44,548 bases of DNA from Syntrophaceae bacterium UBA4810 (lineage in GTDB: Bacteria; Desulfobacterota; Syntrophia; Syntrophales; Smithellaceae), in the NCBI GenBank assembly GCA_002402545.1, contig DHGA01000026.1, positions 1 to 44,548 on the forward strand, read 5' to 3'. Numbering within the stretch: the stretch's first letter is position 1; each line of letters starts with the position of its first letter. This document shows positions 1 through 8,716 of this stretch, piece after piece. The notes beneath the pieces were generated by a model. The model did not search any database. It worked only from the letters and a program-made list of their open reading frames with translations, and was not told the origin of the DNA. The translations under genes were made by a program, and so were the position numbers.

Positions 1-518
1 TCGGCCCCAACTGCCCCGGCATCATTACTCCCGGAGCGTGCAAGGTCGGTATCATGCCGGGCAACATCCATACTCCGGGAAAAGTCGGGGTCGTTTCGCG
101 CAGCGGCACCCTGACCTATGAAGCGGTCAAACAGCTGACTGACCTCGGCCTCGGCCAGTCAACCTGCGTCGGCATCGGCGGCGATCCGATCATCGGTATG
201 GACTTCATCGATGTGTTGAAATTATTTTCCGAAGATTCTGACACTAAGGGTGTTTTTATCATTGGGGAGATTGGAGGAGACGCTGAAGAGCTGGCGGCGA
301 ATTGGATAAAAGAAAATTTTCCAAAACCGGTAGCCGCTTTCATTGCCGGCCGTACTGCACCGCCCGGCAAACGCATGGGACATGCCGGCGCGATTATCAC
401 CGGCGGCAAAGGTCTGGCGGCGGACAAAATCCGCGTTTTGGAAGAATGCGGCGTTGTTGTTGCCCAAAGTCCCATAAAAATTGCCGAGGCTATGCAGGCC
501 GCTTTAAATAAAAATTAA
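1..518 (+). CDS. sucD: Succinyl-CoA synthetase (ADP/GDP-forming) alpha subunit, 3' part
   Basis: The reading frame is open from base 3, so the gene starts before the window and only about the last 171 codons are present. The protein opens with GPNCPGIITPG and continues with SRSGTLTYEAV, GIGGDPIIG, GEIGGDAEE and GHAGAIITGGKG, the usual order in the alpha subunit. The active-site phosphohistidine is the His of GHAGAII (codon at 381-383). The alpha subunit binds CoA and carries the phosphohistidine; with SucC it interconverts succinyl-CoA and succinate with substrate-level NTP formation in the cytoplasm. The beta subunit would be expected upstream. The gene lies 25 nt before gcdA, so the two may be cotranscribed and the enzyme may conserve energy from the acyl-CoA pathway. 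Family assignment is secure. Confidence 0.95.
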   Translation, partial: GPNCPGIITPGACKVGIMPGNIHTPGKVGVVSRSGTLTYEAVKQLTDLGLGQSTCVGIGGDPIIGMDFIDVLKLFSEDSDTKGVFIIGEIGGDAEELAANWIKENFPKPVAAFIAGRTAPPGKRMGHAGAIITGGKGLAADKIRVLEECGVVVAQSPIKIAEAMQAALNKN

Positions 519-543
519 CCGCTTATTTTCCGGGAGAACTAAA

Positions 544-2316
544 ATGAAGCAATACTTTGAAAAAATGGATCCGTTGGGAAAACCCCTTTCGCCCAAACAG
601 ATCGAAAGCATGAATGATAATGTCGTTCAGGCGGAAGAAGTGATGAAGCGTATCGATGCCGAACAGGAAAGGATAAAAAATTTCGGCGTGCCTCTTGCCA
701 CCATGCGCGAGCGCGGCGAAATGACCGTCTGGGAACGTATTGAATATCTGGTTGATACGGGAACATTCTGTCCATTGCATACAATATTTGATCCGGAAAA
801 CGAAGAGTCGGGAAGCACCGGCGTCGTTGATGGGCTGGCGCGCATTAACGGCAGATGGTGCGTTATTATCGGCTTTAACAACAAATGGATGGCCGGCGCC
901 TGGATCGCCGGACAGGCGGAAAATAATCTGCGCGTGACGGATATCGCTAAAATCCTGCACGTGCCTCTGGTCTGGCTGGTAAACTGCTCCGGCGTAAAAC
1001 TACCCGAGCAGGAAAAAGTTTACGCCAACCGCCGCGGCCAGGGAACCTGTTTTTTCCGCCACGCGGAACTGGAACAGATGGGCATTCCTATTGTTGCGGG
1101 AATTTACGGCACCAACCCCGCCGGCGGCGGCTATCAGTCGATCAGCCCTACTATTTTACTGGCGCATAAAAAAGCTAACATGGCTGTGGGCGGCGGCGGT
1201 ATTGTCAGCGGTATGTCTCCCAAAGGCTCTTTTGACGAAGCGGGCGCGGAAGAAATCATCAACGCGACCAGACATTTCAAATCAGTTCCTCCGGGCAGCG
1301 TGAAGATTCACTACGACGCCACGGGTTTTTTCAGCGCGGTATTCGATGAAGAAACGCAGGTGCTCGACGCGATTAAAGATTACATGGCCGACCTGCCCGC
1401 ATACAATCCCCGATTTTTCCGCGTGAGTGAACCTGCCCAGCCAAAATTTGCTCCGGAAGAAATCGCCTCAATTATTCCCATGAATAAAAAGAGAACATAT
1501 GACTTCGAGCAGGTTCTGGCCAGATTTGTGGATGACTCCGAGCACATGGAATTTCGCCCCGGTTATGGCCCGGAAATATATACCGGCCTGGTGAAAATCA
1601 ACGGCTTTCTCATGGGCACCATCGGCAACCGTCAGGGTTTCCTGCCCGATTATCCGGAGTACACAAATGAGTATATGGGTGTGGGCGGAAAACTTTACCG
1701 CCAGGGACTAATTAAAATGAGTGAGTTCGTGACTCTTTGCGCGCGCGACAAAGTGCCGATTATCTGGTTTCAGGATACCACAGGAATTGATGTGGGTGAC
1801 ACTGCCGAAAGAGCGGAACTCCTGGGTTTGGGTCAATCGCTGATTTATTCCATTGAAAACACCAATCTGCCCATGATGCTGGTTGTCCTGCGCAAAGGCA
1901 CGGCCGCGGCGCATTACGTTTTAGGCGGCCCCACGGCTAATAACAATAACGCTTTTACGCTGGGCACTCCGGCGACGGAAATCAATGTGATGCACGGAGA
2001 AACAGCGGCGGTGGCCAGTTACGCGCGCCGTCTGGTCAAGGAAAAGGACGCGGGCAAACCCCTGCAGCCGGTGATCGATAAAATGAATGAGATGGTAAAA
2101 CACTATGACCTTACTTCCGAACCTTTTTATTGCGCTAAGAAAGGTTTTGTCGACGAGGTGGTTCGCTTCGGCGATATCAGAAAATACCTCGTTGCTTTTA
2201 CCAGTTGCATTTATCAGAATCCGCGCTCGATTTGCCCAAAGCATCACATGATTTTACCGCGTATTATCCGCTCGCAGATTGTCAGGGGATTAGAGCGGCC
2301 AAGTGCTAATACTTAA
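544..2316 (+). CDS. gcdA: Glutaconyl-CoA decarboxylase alpha subunit (carboxyltransferase)
   Basis: This 590-aa protein has the length and layout of GcdA, the biotin-dependent carboxyltransferase of the sodium-pumping glutaconyl-CoA decarboxylase. Two crotonase-fold carboxyltransferase halves are visible, with the glycine-rich stretches NPAGGGYQSISPT and AVGGGGIVSGM in the first half and GNRQGFLPDYPEY, WFQDTTGIDVGD and LRKGTAAAHYVLGGP in the second. The enzyme moves the carboxyl group of glutaconyl-CoA to biotin, giving crotonyl-CoA. A GGAG ribosome site lies just before the ATG. The next genes encode small and large membrane subunits of the pump. In syntrophs the reaction lies in the glutaryl/benzoyl-CoA pathway and could also run in the carboxylation direction. 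A related acyl-CoA carboxyltransferase is the alternative, but neighbours and length favour GcdA. Confidence 0.9.
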   Translation: MKQYFEKMDPLGKPLSPKQIESMNDNVVQAEEVMKRIDAEQERIKNFGVPLATMRERGEMTVWERIEYLVDTGTFCPLHTIFDPENEESGSTGVVDGLARINGRWCVIIGFNNKWMAGAWIAGQAENNLRVTDIAKILHVPLVWLVNCSGVKLPEQEKVYANRRGQGTCFFRHAELEQMGIPIVAGIYGTNPAGGGYQSISPTILLAHKKANMAVGGGGIVSGMSPKGSFDEAGAEEIINATRHFKSVPPGSVKIHYDATGFFSAVFDEETQVLDAIKDYMADLPAYNPRFFRVSEPAQPKFAPEEIASIIPMNKKRTYDFEQVLARFVDDSEHMEFRPGYGPEIYTGLVKINGFLMGTIGNRQGFLPDYPEYTNEYMGVGGKLYRQGLIKMSEFVTLCARDKVPIIWFQDTTGIDVGDTAERAELLGLGQSLIYSIENTNLPMMLVVLRKGTAAAHYVLGGPTANNNNAFTLGTPATEINVMHGETAAVASYARRLVKEKDAGKPLQPVIDKMNEMVKHYDLTSEPFYCAKKGFVDEVVRFGDIRKYLVAFTSCIYQNPRSICPKHHMILPRIIRSQIVRGLERPSANT

Positions 2317-2340
2317 ACACTGCCTTTAATTGCGGTGTTT
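2315..2340 (+). other. Small hairpin between gcdA and the next gene
   Basis: An inverted repeat, AAACACTGC / GCGGTGTTT with an 8-nt loop and one G-T wobble, follows immediately after the gcdA stop. No clear run of T follows, so it is not a standard terminator. It may stabilise the gcdA mRNA end or adjust stoichiometry between the soluble and membrane subunits. That role is inference. Confidence 0.35.
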
Positions 2341-2368
2341 GTTAAAATATAACGAAAGAAGTAAAAAA

Positions 2369-2566
2369 ATGAAAACAGCAGCTTTTATCGGACCGGTACA
2401 GTTTGTCGCACTGGCGTATTTTATTTGCATTATCGTTTCTTTGAGTGTCGCCTGGTTTATCCGCATTCTGTTCAGCGGCATCAAATGGCAAAAACATATT
2501 GTTCACGCTCACGCCATTGCGGAAAAGATGGCGCGTAATAAATATATAGCCGGAAAAAAGGATTAA
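2369..2566 (+). CDS. Small membrane subunit, OadG/GcdD-like (gamma/delta)
   Basis: This is a 65-aa protein with one N-terminal membrane helix (about residues 8-32, VALAYFICIIVSLSVAWFI) and a basic cytoplasmic tail. I chose the ATG at 2369 because a GAAAGAAG ribosome site lies just upstream; an upstream in-frame start at 2330 would fall inside the hairpin. Its place between the carboxyltransferase and beta-subunit genes is that of the small membrane subunit of sodium-pump decarboxylases (OadG/MmdD/GcdD), which tethers the carboxyltransferase to the membrane. It is shorter than typical delta subunits and no diagnostic motif is visible, so the role rests on position and topology. Confidence 0.65.
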   Translation: MKTAAFIGPVQFVALAYFICIIVSLSVAWFIRILFSGIKWQKHIVHAHAIAEKMARNKYIAGKKD

Positions 2567-2568
2567 GA

Positions 2569-3774
2569 ATGTCTGGCGCTGATTTTTTAAATCTGTTTCA
2601 GGGAATCGCGACAATGGTTTCCGGCGATCCGTTAATTACTGCCGGGCGAATCATGTTGATTATCGCGGGAATCACGCTTGTTTTTTTAGGCGCGAAAGGC
2701 ACGCTCGAACCTCTTATTATGATTCCCATGGGCATGGGCATGGCATCCGTTAACGCCGCCGTTTTATATCTTTCGGCGACAACCACGGGAACCATCTTTA
2801 TTGATCCTATGGTCAGCGATCCGGCAAAATTGTTTGACGCCCTGCAAATAAATTTCCTTCAGCCTATCTACACCTTCACCTTCAGCAACGGCCTTATCGC
2901 CTGCCTGCTCTTTTTGGGCATCGGCGTGATTACCGATATCGGCTATATTATGATGGCGCCGTTTAAGGGAATGCTGATCGCCATTTTTGCCGAGCTGGGT
3001 ACAATTCTGACTTTTCCGCTCGCCGTTTGGATTGGTCTTACATACAAGGAAGCGGCGGCGATTTCCGTTGTCGGCGGCGCGGACGGCCCGATGGTCCTTT
3101 TTACTTCACTGATTCTGGCTAAAGATCTCTTTGTGCCCATTACCATTGTCGCCTATCTCTATCTGAGCCTAACCTATGGTGGATACCCATATTTAATCAG
3201 GCTTATGGTGCCCAAACGCCTGCGTGGCATCAAAATGGATTTAAAAAATATTCCAAAAATTTCCAGAATGGAAAAGATTACCTTCTCTGTCATTACCTCC
3301 ACGATTCTCTGCCTGCTTTTCCCGGTTGCGGCGCCCCTTTTTATGTCTTTCTTTTTAGGCGTCATTATCAAAGAGTCCGGGGTTAAACGTTTTCTGGAAT
3401 TTCTGGAAGGCCCCGTGCTTTACGGAGCTACCTTTTTCTTGGGTCTTCTTTTGGGGGTTCTTTGTGAAGCATCCACGATTCTTAATCCCAAGGTGATGAA
3501 TCTTCTGATCCTCGGCATCTTCGCGCTTCTTTTATCGGGCATCGGCGGAATTTTAGGCGGGTATGTTTTATATTTCGCAACCAAGGGAAAATTCAATCCG
3601 GTAATCGGTATTGCCGGTGTCTCTTGCATACCGACCACGGCCAAGGTTGCGCAAAAAGAAATCCAAAAAGTTAATCACCGGGCAATCATATTGCCTTACG
3701 CCATGGGCGCCAGCGTTTCAGGAGTAATTACCACCGCCATCATTGCCGGTATTTTTGTGACGATATTGAGATAA
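2569..3774 (+). CDS. gcdB: Sodium-translocating decarboxylase beta subunit
   Basis: A polytopic membrane protein of 401 aa, the usual size for OadB/MmdB/GcdB. It decarboxylates carboxybiotin and couples this to sodium export. The family hallmark GGADGP is at residues 169-174, including the Asp (D172) equivalent to the essential aspartate of OadB. The C-terminal part has the conserved GGILGGYVLYF, NPVIGIAGVSCIPTTAKVAQ and YAMGASVSGVITTAI segments, the last corresponding to the helix that carries sodium-binding residues. The start lies 2 nt after the stop of the small subunit, so translation is probably coupled. The biotin-carrier subunit is not encoded next to it. Confidence 0.93.
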   Translation: MSGADFLNLFQGIATMVSGDPLITAGRIMLIIAGITLVFLGAKGTLEPLIMIPMGMGMASVNAAVLYLSATTTGTIFIDPMVSDPAKLFDALQINFLQPIYTFTFSNGLIACLLFLGIGVITDIGYIMMAPFKGMLIAIFAELGTILTFPLAVWIGLTYKEAAAISVVGGADGPMVLFTSLILAKDLFVPITIVAYLYLSLTYGGYPYLIRLMVPKRLRGIKMDLKNIPKISRMEKITFSVITSTILCLLFPVAAPLFMSFFLGVIIKESGVKRFLEFLEGPVLYGATFFLGLLLGVLCEASTILNPKVMNLLILGIFALLLSGIGGILGGYVLYFATKGKFNPVIGIAGVSCIPTTAKVAQKEIQKVNHRAIILPYAMGASVSGVITTAIIAGIFVTILR

Positions 3775-3778
3775 ATTT

Positions 3779-3973
3779 ATGAAAAGGAAAATAATATTTT
3801 GGATTTCCGGAACTATTGTTGCCTTGGCAGGTGTAATCCTTTCGCGCCTGCTGGCTCCGCAGTTGTCGGGTGTATTTAACAAAATAACGCTGGTCTGCGG
3901 CTACTTGCTTGCCCTGGCGGGAATAATTGTTTTGGCATATGCCTGCCGCCCGGCTAACCTTAAACCAGACTAG
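3779..3973 (+). CDS. Small two-helix membrane protein, function unknown
   Basis: A 64-aa protein with two hydrophobic helices (about residues 6-26 and 36-54) separated by a short loop, with a basic N-terminus. It starts 4 nt after gcdB and ends 20 nt before the AOR/ADH fusion gene, so it almost certainly belongs to the same transcript. I do not recognise the family. It could be an accessory subunit of the sodium pump or an unrelated membrane protein. The ribosome site is weak, which fits translational coupling to gcdB. Confidence 0.6.
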   Translation: MKRKIIFWISGTIVALAGVILSRLLAPQLSGVFNKITLVCGYLLALAGIIVLAYACRPANLKPD

Positions 3974-3993
3974 AGAGGGTCAGAGAATTATTT

Positions 3994-6843
3994 ATGAAAA
4001 TTTTAAGAATCAAAATAAGCGAAGAAAAAATCTCTTATGAGCCCCTGCCCGACGAGTGGAAGTATCTGGGCGCCAGCGCGTTAATTGCCAAGATCATAAA
4101 CAAAGAAGTGCCATCGCTGTGCGATCCTTTAGGCGCGGAAAATAAATTGATTGTCGCCTGCGGTCCGCTGGCCGGCACGAAAGCGCCACAGCTGGGAAGA
4201 ATTTCAATCGGCGGCAAAAGCCCTCTCACGCAGGGCATCAAAGAAGCCAATTCCGGTGGTCCTGCCGGTCAGGCACTGGATCGCCTAGACCTGCGGGCAA
4301 TTGTCGTGGAAGAAGCCCCCGCCCTCGGCAAAACTTATTGTCTTTATATCAGCAAAGATAAAACTCAGCTTCTGCCGGCTGATGAATATCGCGGCATGAA
4401 AAATTACGCGCTGGCTGACGCCCTGCGCGCGAAATACGGCGATAAAATTTCCGTTATCTCTATAGGTATTGCCGGAGAACGGCAATACAAGGGCGCGTCT
4501 GTTTCTCTTACCGACATTTTCGGAGACCCTTCGCGCAATGCCGCGCGCGGCGGCTTGGGCGCGGTCATGGGTGCGAAAGGATTGAAGGCGATTATTCTTG
4601 ATCCATCCGCCACAGAGCAGATTGAACTCGCGCATGCCGAAGAATTTCGTAAACTTGTACGAGGTTGGGCCGATACTCTTAAACACGATGTCAGCTGCAG
4701 CCTCTATACACGCTTCGGAACGCCTTTTGCCATTTCCAATTCCGCCGGCCACGGCACACTGCCCGCGCGCAATTACCACTCCGGCCAGCCGGATAATTTT
4801 GTCGAAGTGAGCGGCAACAACATTCAAAAAATTCTTTTTGAACGCGGCGGTAAAATGCACGGCTGCATGCCCGGCTGCGTGGTGCAGTGCTCTATTATTT
4901 ATCCTGACAAAGATGGAAAGCGTATCTGCGGAGCTTATGAATATGAAACCATCGCGCTTTTGGGCACAAACCTGGGTATTACCGACAACGACGCTATCGC
5001 CCGGCTGAAATTCATCTGCGATGATCTGGGCCTCGATGCCATCGAAACCGGCAGCTCTATGGGGTTGGCCGCCGAAGCGGGAAAAATGTCCTGGGGCGAC
5101 GCGCAGGCTGCCGTAAAACTTCTGGAAGAAATTGAAAAAGAAACTCCGTTGGGTTTCGCGCTGGGCAACGGCGCGGTGACCACGGCCAGATTTCTCAACA
5201 TCAGCCGCGTTCCGGCTTTCAAAGGGCAAGCCGTGCCCGCGCACGACCCCCGCGCGGTAAAAGGAACAGGCATGACTTATTTCACCAGTCCCATGGGAGC
5301 GGATCATACCGCAGGCCTTACTTACCGCATACCTAAAAATAAAGAAAAGCAAATAGAAAATTCCCTGCGCGCGCAGATTCAGTCCGCCACCTGCGACGCT
5401 TTCGGCTATTGCCTTAACTCCGTTCCCGGCGGCGCGTCCGTTTATCCTTTTTTTGCGGCACTGATGAACGCGCGCTACGGCCTGAATATGAACGCGGATG
5501 AAGTTATGGAAATCGGCAAGCAGACGCTGCGCGACCAAATCGCCTTCAATAAAAAAGCGCAGTTCAGCCAAATCGATACAGATATACCATCGTTTTTTAA
5601 AGACGAATCGATTGCTCCCACGAAAGCTGTCTTCGATGTTGATGAAAAAGAAGTAAAAAATCTCTGGAACGCGCTGGATGCTTTTCAGGAAAAGGAAAAA
5701 ATCTGGGAAGTGCGCATCCCGCCTCTGCCTGATGTTATGCTCGGCGCGGGTGTAGCGGGCACCATGGGCGCGAGAATCCGGCAGCTAAAAGTTAAGAAAA
5801 TATTTTTAGTAACCGATCCTTTTATGTATAAAAGCGGCCGGGCGGAAGAAATCAAAAATATACTGGCCGCTAGCGGCCTGGAAACGCATATATTCGCTGA
5901 AGTGGAGCCGGATCCGCCGCTGGAACTGATCGAAAAAGCGGGCGAATTATACAAAAAAACCGGCTGTGACGCGATTTTAGGTCTGGGTGGCGGCAGTTCC
6001 CTGGATACAGCAAAAACGCTCGGCCTGCGCGTCACACACGGCGGAGACCTGCGCCAGTACGAAGGAATCTTAGGCGGCGGCGCGAAAATTAAACCGATTT
6101 TCCCGCCGATTATCTGTGTGCCCACCACTTCCGGAACCGGCAGCGAAGTCAATCCCTGCGCCGTTTTAACCGACAAGCAGCGCGATTTGAAATTTATTCT
6201 GATGAGCAATCATTTCATTCCGAAGCTTGCCGTTGTCGATCCGCTTTTATGCAAAACCATGCCGCAGGCTTTGACCATCGAATCCGGCATTGACGCTTTG
6301 GCGCACTGCATTGAAGGATACGTATCACTCGCCACTCCTTATCATCCTTATTTTGAATCCATGGCTCTTTATGGCGCAAAATTAGTCGGCAGAAGTTTGA
6401 TACCCGCTTACAAAGACGGCAATAACATTCCCGCGCGAACGGATATGTGCATGGCGGCTATCTGCGGCGGCCTGGCTTTTTTAAAAGGTCTCGGCGTCGG
6501 CCATGCCATCACGCATACGCTGGGAGCCCGGTATCACATGCCGCACGGCCGCGCGGCGATCTTCGGCCTTTTATGTTTCGTCAAAGCCAACAAAGAAACC
6601 TGCAAGGAACAATTTGCCGATATGGCATATCTGATTAACCGTTCCAACGATCTCGAAGAAAGCCTGCTGTATCTTTATAAAGAACTAAACATTCCTCTCA
6701 GCCTTAAATCGCACGGCATTAAAAAAGAAGATTTAAAAGGGATTGCCTTTTTCGCTTCGCGCGACGCGGTGAACATGGCGACAGACCCCACAACCCCCAG
6801 CCAGCAAAAAATTGTGGAGCTGCTTACGCAAATTTATGAATAA
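3994..6843 (+). CDS. AOR-family tungstoenzyme fused to an iron-containing alcohol dehydrogenase
   Basis: A 949-aa two-domain protein. Residues 1 to about 560 are an aldehyde:ferredoxin oxidoreductase-family domain. It has the N-terminal GKSPLTQGIKEANSGGP region, RGGLGAVMGAKGLKAI (from R185), and cysteines 291, 295 and 299 followed by D468-x4-C473 (DAFGYC), the pattern that holds the 4Fe-4S cluster and tungsten-pterin in this family. Residues about 570-949 are a complete group III iron alcohol dehydrogenase. It has the nucleotide-binding GLGGGSS (663-669), PTTSGTGSE (from 710), and metal ligands D767, H771, H837 and H851 with the family spacing. The AOR part lacks only its last roughly 40 residues, which the dehydrogenase replaces. 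Inference: the protein could pass an aldehyde between acid-reducing and alcohol-forming sites, or run in reverse. The AOR substrate is not determinable by eye. It lies between gcd and acyl-CoA dehydrogenase genes. Confidence 0.88.
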   Translation: MKILRIKISEEKISYEPLPDEWKYLGASALIAKIINKEVPSLCDPLGAENKLIVACGPLAGTKAPQLGRISIGGKSPLTQGIKEANSGGPAGQALDRLDLRAIVVEEAPALGKTYCLYISKDKTQLLPADEYRGMKNYALADALRAKYGDKISVISIGIAGERQYKGASVSLTDIFGDPSRNAARGGLGAVMGAKGLKAIILDPSATEQIELAHAEEFRKLVRGWADTLKHDVSCSLYTRFGTPFAISNSAGHGTLPARNYHSGQPDNFVEVSGNNIQKILFERGGKMHGCMPGCVVQCSIIYPDKDGKRICGAYEYETIALLGTNLGITDNDAIARLKFICDDLGLDAIETGSSMGLAAEAGKMSWGDAQAAVKLLEEIEKETPLGFALGNGAVTTARFLNISRVPAFKGQAVPAHDPRAVKGTGMTYFTSPMGADHTAGLTYRIPKNKEKQIENSLRAQIQSATCDAFGYCLNSVPGGASVYPFFAALMNARYGLNMNADEVMEIGKQTLRDQIAFNKKAQFSQIDTDIPSFFKDESIAPTKAVFDVDEKEVKNLWNALDAFQEKEKIWEVRIPPLPDVMLGAGVAGTMGARIRQLKVKKIFLVTDPFMYKSGRAEEIKNILAASGLETHIFAEVEPDPPLELIEKAGELYKKTGCDAILGLGGGSSLDTAKTLGLRVTHGGDLRQYEGILGGGAKIKPIFPPIICVPTTSGTGSEVNPCAVLTDKQRDLKFILMSNHFIPKLAVVDPLLCKTMPQALTIESGIDALAHCIEGYVSLATPYHPYFESMALYGAKLVGRSLIPAYKDGNNIPARTDMCMAAICGGLAFLKGLGVGHAITHTLGARYHMPHGRAAIFGLLCFVKANKETCKEQFADMAYLINRSNDLEESLLYLYKELNIPLSLKSHGIKKEDLKGIAFFASRDAVNMATDPTTPSQQKIVELLTQIYE

Positions 6844-6864
6844 ACTTTTTCCAAGGAGATTAAA

Positions 6865-8700
6865 ATGGAATTTAAATATGATTTAAGAGATTTAAAATTC
6901 ATTCTTAAAGAATGGCTTCCGGCCCAAGAAGTGTTTGACTGCGAAAGATTCAAGGGAAACTTCAGCCTTGATGACGTTGATATGCTTCTAAACGAAGGCT
7001 ACAAAGTTGCCAGGGAAGTGCTCAACCCCATCAACGCTCCGGGCGATAAAATCGGCGTTAAATTCGATAATGGCCAGGTTACACCAGTTCCCGGCTTCAA
7101 AGAAGCTTATCAGTTCCTGCAGCAAAACGGCTGGGGCTCATCAAGCGAATGTATTAAGGTGGAAACCGGCATGCCGCTTATTTTATACAAAGCGATTTTT
7201 GAAATGAACACCGCCGCCTGCCCTGCTCTCACTTCCTGCATCAAACTCACCAGCGGCGCGGCTAATTTAATTTTGCGCTTCGGCACGCAAAAAGATAACG
7301 ACATGTTCATTCCCAAAATGCTTGCAGGTGACTGGCAGGGCACGATGTGCCTGACCGAGCCGAATTTCGGCTCCGACACCGGAGATATTATCACGCGCGC
7401 TTATCCCACTGATGATCCGCGCATCTGGAAAATCAAGGGAACCAAAATGTTTATCACAGCCGGTGATCAGGGCACAGGCGAAAACACCATTCATCTGGTT
7501 CTTGCCCGTCCGGAAAAAGGAGCTCCCGGCTCACCTGGCATTGGCCTGTATGTTGTACCTAAATTTTGGGTAAACGATAACGGCTCGATGGGCGAACCAA
7601 ATGATGTCACCACCGCTACGCTGGAACATAAAATGGGCTTGCACGCGCAGGCCACCGCCCTTTTGAACTTCGGTGATGAAGATAACTGCCGCGGCATTTT
7701 GCTTGGCCCGGCTCCGGATGACAAAGGTTATTCCAAAGGGCTGGCGATGATGTTTCACATGATGAACGAATCGCGCATCGGCACCGGTCATAATTCCAAT
7801 TCTCAGGCGGCGGCGGCCTGCTATTTAGCCGCGCAATATGCCACTGAGCGCGTTCAGGGACGCCCCTTCGGCATTAAAAATGCCGAGCGCGTACCGATTA
7901 TCAAGCATGAAGACATACGCAGGATGATTCTCGATATGAAAGCCACTGTGGAAGGTATCCGGGCGATGATCTTCAAGGGGTTTTATTTTCTCGATATCGA
8001 GGGCAACTCAACCGATAAAGAAAAAGCCCGAAATTTCGGTGAGTTTGTCGAAATACTTACACCACTGGTTAAGGGCTATGGCAGCGAAGCCAGCCTGGGA
8101 GTGATTGCTCAGGCCATTCAAATTTTGGGCGGCGTCGGCTATTCCTCGGAATATCCTGTTGAACAATACCTGCGCGATTCTAAAATTCTGACCATCTGGG
8201 AAGGAACATCTTTCATTCACGCCAATGATTTGATCGGGCGTAAAATGCGAATGAAAGACGGCGCGCCTTTCGCCAACTGGATGGCTTCGATCAAAGAATT
8301 TATCGATGCTAATATTAAAGCTAAAGGTTTTGAAAAAGAGATGAAAAGTCTGACTAAGGGCTTCCATGCACTGAGCGAAGTCAAGACCACTTTTGATTCC
8401 TGGTTTTCCAATATGGATAGCAAGCGGCAATTGATACCGCTTAATGCCCTGCGCGCGCTGTTTGTCTGCGCTCAGGTTTATGTCTCCTACTGCCTGATGG
8501 AACAGGCGCTGATTGCCGCCAAGAAATTAGCGGAGGCAAAAAAAGGAACGAGCGACGCGATTTACTATGATGGCAAAATCGCCTCTGCCCGCTATTATTT
8601 AAACAACATTCTTCCACAGGCGTTTCTCACCACGGAACTCATTAAGAACGAAGACGATATCGTGCTCACCTGTCCGGAAGAATCGCTTTTGATTACTTAA
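6865..8700 (+). CDS. Acyl-CoA dehydrogenase, large DmdC/FadE5-like type
   Basis: A 611-aa FAD enzyme, longer than the usual 380-400 aa because it carries the extra N-terminal segment and C-terminal helical domain of the DmdC/FadE5-like group. Visible motifs are MCLTEPNFGSDTG (FAD/substrate region), GTKMFITAGDQG, LGGVGYSSEYPVEQYLRD, and IWEGTSFIHANDLIGRK with the probable catalytic base E446. It introduces a 2,3 double bond in an acyl-CoA thioester and normally passes electrons to ETF. No etfAB genes are in the window. An AAGGAG site precedes the ATG. It sits 21 nt after the AOR/ADH fusion and 16 nt before a crotonase, so these form one beta-oxidation-like unit. Substrate is uncertain; glutaryl-CoA, a cyclic acyl-CoA or a fatty acyl-CoA are all possible. 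Confidence 0.9.
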   Translation: MEFKYDLRDLKFILKEWLPAQEVFDCERFKGNFSLDDVDMLLNEGYKVAREVLNPINAPGDKIGVKFDNGQVTPVPGFKEAYQFLQQNGWGSSSECIKVETGMPLILYKAIFEMNTAACPALTSCIKLTSGAANLILRFGTQKDNDMFIPKMLAGDWQGTMCLTEPNFGSDTGDIITRAYPTDDPRIWKIKGTKMFITAGDQGTGENTIHLVLARPEKGAPGSPGIGLYVVPKFWVNDNGSMGEPNDVTTATLEHKMGLHAQATALLNFGDEDNCRGILLGPAPDDKGYSKGLAMMFHMMNESRIGTGHNSNSQAAAACYLAAQYATERVQGRPFGIKNAERVPIIKHEDIRRMILDMKATVEGIRAMIFKGFYFLDIEGNSTDKEKARNFGEFVEILTPLVKGYGSEASLGVIAQAIQILGGVGYSSEYPVEQYLRDSKILTIWEGTSFIHANDLIGRKMRMKDGAPFANWMASIKEFIDANIKAKGFEKEMKSLTKGFHALSEVKTTFDSWFSNMDSKRQLIPLNALRALFVCAQVYVSYCLMEQALIAAKKLAEAKKGTSDAIYYDGKIASARYYLNNILPQAFLTTELIKNEDDIVLTCPEESLLIT

Positions 8701-8716
8701 TTTAAGGAGGCTTTTC

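Noticed and set aside
2330..2368. Upstream start for the small GcdD-like subunit
   Set aside because: The earlier start falls inside a hairpin and lacks a ribosome site; the ATG at 2369 has one at good spacing.
4285..5571. A 428-codon open frame on the minus strand opposite the AOR domain
   Set aside because: It lies wholly antisense to a clear tungstoenzyme gene, has no recognisable motif or ribosome site, and is explained by GC-rich codon use on the sense strand.
3994..5680. AOR half as a BamB-type benzoyl-CoA reductase subunit
   Set aside because: Although BamB belongs to the same superfamily and the neighbourhood suggests acyl-CoA breakdown, the N-terminus and length look more like ordinary AOR-family enzymes, and no other bam genes are present. 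A tree would be needed to settle it.
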